Position numbers and translations under genes: made by a program. This document shows, piece after piece, positions 46,838-49,508 of a DNA stretch of 49,508 bases. Positions within the stretch are counted from its first letter, which is position 1. Each line of letters starts with the position of its first letter. The stretch comes from Devosia insulae DS-56. Its GTDB lineage: Bacteria; Pseudomonadota; Alphaproteobacteria; Rhizobiales; Devosiaceae. The stretch covers positions 1-49,508 of the forward strand of contig NZ_LAJE02000222.1 of NCBI RefSeq assembly GCF_000970465.2, written 5' to 3'. Under the pieces are notes generated by a model. That model had not been told where the DNA came from, ran no database searches, and saw only the letters and a program-made list of their open reading frames with translations.

Positions 46838-47596
46838 ATGTCCTTCATTCGCGATACGTGGATCATCTTCAGGCGCTCGATGGTGCTGTCGCTCCGGCAG
46901 CCGCTTTGGGTGGTGATCGGGCTGCTGCAGCCAATCCTCTATCTGACGCTGTTCGGCCCGCTGCTGCAGACGATTGCCGCGACCTCCGGCTTTCAGGGTG
47001 ACGCCTGGCAGGTGTTCGTGCCGGGGCTCCTCGTGCAACTCGGGATTTTCGGTGGGCTGTTCGTCGGCTTCGGCATTATTGCCGAGTGGCGCTCCGGCGT
47101 GATCGATCGGCAACTGGTCTCGCCGGCGGCGCGCACGGCGATCATCGCCGGGCGAACGCTGCGCGACGTGGTGGTGATCACGGTGCAGGCGATTGTCCTG
47201 GTCGGCGCCGCATTCTTCCTGGGGCTGCGCGTACCGGTGGGCGCGCTGCTGATCGGGCTGGTGCTGGTAGCCCTGCTCGGCGCGGCGTTCTCGTTTATCT
47301 CGAACGCCATCGGCATGGCGACCAAGAGCGAGGATGCGCTGGCACCGATGGTCAACACCCTGGCACTGCCGATCCTGTTGCTCTCGGGCATCCTGTTGCC
47401 GATGACGCTGGCGCCGGCCTGGCTGCAGATCGTGGCCAACTTCAACCCGTTCAAACACATCGTCGAGGCGCTGCGCGCGGTGTTCCTCGGACAATTCGAC
47501 TCGCCGATCGTGTGGATCGGGCTGCTGCTGGCCGTGGTGCTGGTGGTGATCGGCGCCTGGGTCGGCAGCCGGGTGCTGGCGGCGCAGACGAAATAG
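46838..47596 (+). CDS. ABC-2-type permease (DrrB-like)
   Basis: A 252-residue membrane protein with six transmembrane helices (about 24-46, 62-83, 107-133, 137-162, 171-192 and 226-246). It begins MSFIRDTWIIFRRSMVLSLRQPLWVV, with an ABC-2 signature around LPILLLSGILLPMTLAPAWLQ. It pairs with the ATPase encoded 10 bases upstream to export a hydrophobic compound. The stop TAG is immediately followed by the reversed stop of the convergent MFS gene (TAGCTA), with no space between. Confidence 0.95.
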   Translation: MSFIRDTWIIFRRSMVLSLRQPLWVVIGLLQPILYLTLFGPLLQTIAATSGFQGDAWQVFVPGLLVQLGIFGGLFVGFGIIAEWRSGVIDRQLVSPAARTAIIAGRTLRDVVVITVQAIVLVGAAFFLGLRVPVGALLIGLVLVALLGAAFSFISNAIGMATKSEDALAPMVNTLALPILLLSGILLPMTLAPAWLQIVANFNPFKHIVEALRAVFLGQFDSPIVWIGLLLAVVLVVIGAWVGSRVLAAQTK

Positions 47597-48820
47597 CTAG
47601 ACCGACTGCGCTTCGCTCGGCCGGCTTCCGAAGGAACGGAAGCTGCGCCGGGCAAGCGGCAACAGCGTTGCGGCAAAATAGAGAAGGCCGGTGAGCCACA
47701 GCGTCGGCCCGAGCCCGAACAGGGCGATCAAGGCGCCGCCGACGAGCCCGCCAAAGGGGATGAGCGCCCAGGTGAAGGCGCCGATCAGCGCCGTGGCGCG
47801 GCCGATCATTGCCGATGGGATGCGCTCGATGATCACGGCGCTGAGGATCGGGTTGATGAAACCGGCCGCAAAGCCGGCAATGGCCAGTGTGACAAGGGCG
47901 GCGATAAGGGGCACGTCGATGGCGAAGATGGCAAAGCGCGGCAGGCCGGCGATGAGGAACGCCACGGTGTAGACCGTGAGCCGTGGCAGGCGCTCGCCGG
48001 TCGCCGTGGCGATAGCGGCGCCGGCGATCGCACCGGCGGACATCACGGCAAAGAGCAGGCCGAGCAGCGCGGCATCGTGGCCGGAGCTCTGCGTCCAGAC
48101 CGGCAGCAGCACGACCGAGTAGGCGGCGTCGAGCAAGTTGGTGGTCGAGATCATGATGACGATGCCGACCAGCAGGGCATCGCGCCGGATGAAATCGAAG
48201 CCCTCGCGCAGCTCGGTGAAATAGGACGCCCGGGTTTCCGGCTGGGTGGCGCGAAATGCCGGGATGCCCACAACGACGACCAATGCGGCGAGCCCGAAGG
48301 TAGCGGCATTCAGCGCCAGGGCGAGGCCGGGACCGATGAGCGCGATCAGCCCGCCAGCCGCCGCCGCGCCAACGGTGGAGGCGAGGCGGTCGATGACGCC
48401 GGCAACGCCGGTGACGCGCTCCAGCGGCACGGCGGCGAGCCGGGCGATCTCGGGCACCATGGCGTGCTTGGCCGCATCGGACGGACCGCGCAGCATCCCC
48501 ATGGCGACGACGATGGGCAGCAGCAGCTCGAAACCGATCCAACCGATAAGGGCGAGCAGCGGGACGAGTCCAACCACCAGCACGGAAGCAAGATCGCAAC
48601 CGATAGCGAGGCGCTTGGGACCGATGCGATCGATCAGTGGGCCGGACAGCGCCTTGGCGACGACATAAGGCAGCATCTCGGCCATGGCGACGATGCCGGT
48701 CAGCACCGGGCTGCCGGTGGAGGTCAGCACCAGCCAGGGGATGGCGATGGTGGAAAGACGCGTGCCCGAGATCGAGAGGGTCTCGGCAACGGCGAAAGCC
48801 AGGAAGGGGCGGCGGTTCAT
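47597..48820 (-). CDS. MFS transporter (MFS_3/EntS-like exporter)
   Basis: A 407-residue inner-membrane protein with about 11-12 transmembrane helices, beginning MNRRPFLAFAVAETLSISGTRLSTIAIPWLVL and with the loop GPLIDRIGPKRLAIGCD between helices 2 and 3, as in EntS-like exporters. Its substrate is unknown. The start overlaps the ArsR-family stop as ATGA, so regulator and transporter are translated from one message. Confidence 0.93.
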   Translation of the reverse strand: MNRRPFLAFAVAETLSISGTRLSTIAIPWLVLTSTGSPVLTGIVAMAEMLPYVVAKALSGPLIDRIGPKRLAIGCDLASVLVVGLVPLLALIGWIGFELLLPIVVAMGMLRGPSDAAKHAMVPEIARLAAVPLERVTGVAGVIDRLASTVGAAAAGGLIALIGPGLALALNAATFGLAALVVVVGIPAFRATQPETRASYFTELREGFDFIRRDALLVGIVIMISTTNLLDAAYSVVLLPVWTQSSGHDAALLGLLFAVMSAGAIAGAAIATATGERLPRLTVYTVAFLIAGLPRFAIFAIDVPLIAALVTLAIAGFAAGFINPILSAVIIERIPSAMIGRATALIGAFTWALIPFGGLVGGALIALFGLGPTLWLTGLLYFAATLLPLARRSFRSFGSRPSEAQSV

Positions 48821-49431
48821 GTCTTCTCCCCCTCTTCGCCGGTGAGTCGTCCGGGATGCGGGAAGGCGTGCAGCATCACGGTGTAGAGCTCCATGCCCGG
48901 CGGCAGGTTGGCGCCGAGACCGGGGGCTTCACGCATCGCCTGCCAGAGCAGCTCGAGGAGCTTGCCTTTCAGCGCGTTGGCCTGCTCGGTGGTCATGGCG
49001 ATGGTGAAATCGCTGATGTGCGTGGTGGCCTGCCAGTCGGGCGGCAGGCGCACGAACTCCTCCTGCGCACGCTGCATCAGGTTCACCTGCTCGGTGAGCG
49101 CGGCCTGGGCGAAGGCGACACTGGTATCGAACTGCTCCTGCGTGCCTCCGGGCTCGAAAAACGACGTCGACTCATGTCGCGCCTGCCACCAGCGATCGCG
49201 GCGCGAGGGCTGGTCGGGAGCTTCCTCGATGAAGCCGTGCTGGGCCAGCTGACGCAGGTGATAACTGGTGGCGCCGGTGTTGAGGCCGAGGCGTTCAGCA
49301 AGGCGGGTGGCCGTCGCCGGGCCATCGATGCGCAGCATGCCGAGCATGCGCAGCCGCACCGGATGCGTCAGGGCTTTCAGAGCGGTCGCATCGGGAACGA
49401 TGCGGGTGATCTCGCGGGTCGGGGCTTTCAT
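48817..49431 (-). CDS. ArsR-family winged-helix regulator
   Basis: A 204-residue transcription factor with an N-terminal ArsR-type winged helix (about 15-85, including ALTHPVRLRMLGMLRIDGPATATRLAERLGL and GATSYHLRQLAQHGFIEEA) and a longer C-terminal effector region (about 95-195). No metal-binding cysteine cluster is seen, so it likely senses an organic ligand. It is coupled to the MFS gene and preceded by an imperfect direct repeat that may be its operator. Confidence 0.92.
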   Translation of the reverse strand: MKAPTREITRIVPDATALKALTHPVRLRMLGMLRIDGPATATRLAERLGLNTGATSYHLRQLAQHGFIEEAPDQPSRRDRWWQARHESTSFFEPGGTQEQFDTSVAFAQAALTEQVNLMQRAQEEFVRLPPDWQATTHISDFTIAMTTEQANALKGKLLELLWQAMREAPGLGANLPPGMELYTVMLHAFPHPGRLTGEEGEKT

Positions 49432-49448
49432 GCCCGGAAGTTACGATC

Positions 49449-49476
49449 GCAAAGGAATGTTTGCAAATGATTCTTT
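49449..49476. promoter_or_regulatory. Candidate ArsR operator: imperfect direct repeat
   Basis: GCAAAGGAATGTTT at 49449 and GCAAATGATTCTTT at 49463, 14 bases apart, about 18 bases before the ArsR start codon. Matches are 10 or so of 14; position supports an operator but the evidence is weak. Confidence 0.35.
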
Positions 49477-49508
49477 GTGATCTGTGGCTGCTCACGCAGT
49501 GCTCTTGG

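Overview
This is a GC-rich chromosomal segment of an alphaproteobacterium, most likely a Hyphomicrobiales (Rhizobiales) species close to Devosia or Pelagibacterium; the genus is a guess from gene content and order. Supporting signs are a CcrM-type GANTC methylase preceded by CtrA-type boxes, a LexA box of the alphaproteobacterial direct-repeat type, split ATP synthase b and b' subunits in an atpI-B-E-F'-F operon, an IalB-family protein, a DUF1127 protein and a ctaC-ctaD-ctaB-coxF-ctaG-ctaE respiratory operon. There are no rRNA, tRNA, CRISPR, phage, transposase or integrase genes, so this is mostly core genome.

Layout. 1-9.6 kb: glyS, a LysR/DoxX divergent pair, a VOC protein, a radical SAM protein of the PA0069 (spore-photolyase-like) family behind a LexA box, rnhB, ccrM, mutY and a DciA (DUF721) protein. 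9.7-13.9 kb: a Tat-exported DsbA-family thioredoxin and an SMC condensin. 14.1-16.9 kb: the F0 operon of ATP synthase, with a promoter, an intercistronic hairpin and a terminator. 17.3-19.7 kb: a DUF2459 protein, an ICMT-like methyltransferase and an alpha/beta hydrolase. 19.6-24.5 kb: the glycine cleavage operon gcvT-gcvH-gcvPA-gcvPB (minus strand), led by a tandem glycine riboswitch. 24.7-26.7 kb: a lipoprotein, a peroxiredoxin and a DsbD-alpha-like protein. 26.8-28.2 kb: yqgE overlapped by an unusual gene that encodes only domains III-V of elongation factor G. 28.3-34.5 kb: a GGDEF/EAL membrane protein, a GNAT acetyltransferase, an M16 peptidase and thrC. 34.6-41.7 kb: surf1, DUF983, a PPOX-type flavoprotein and the cytochrome c oxidase operon. 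42-49.5 kb: IalB, ChaC, DUF1127/LysR, a MarR-linked ABC exporter and an ArsR-linked MFS exporter.

How the genes work together. Respiration and energy dominate: cytochrome oxidase subunits with heme A and CuB assembly factors, and the F0 sector. Glycine cleavage is controlled by its own substrate through the riboswitch. Several transporters and enzymes sit beside their own regulator (LysR, MarR, ArsR). Intergenic space is punctuated by at least four types of long nested palindromes, two of which occur twice in the window; one copy lies inside the gcv operon.

The most unusual item is the 290-residue EF-G domain III-V protein at 27347-28219. It has no GTPase domain, begins cleanly at the domain III boundary, keeps the translocation-loop histidine and is translationally coupled to yqgE. 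Other points worth following are the LexA box in front of the SPL-like radical SAM gene, paired CtrA boxes before ccrM, a structured 3' region behind the DUF1127 gene, and an altered EAL-domain motif in the GGDEF/EAL protein.
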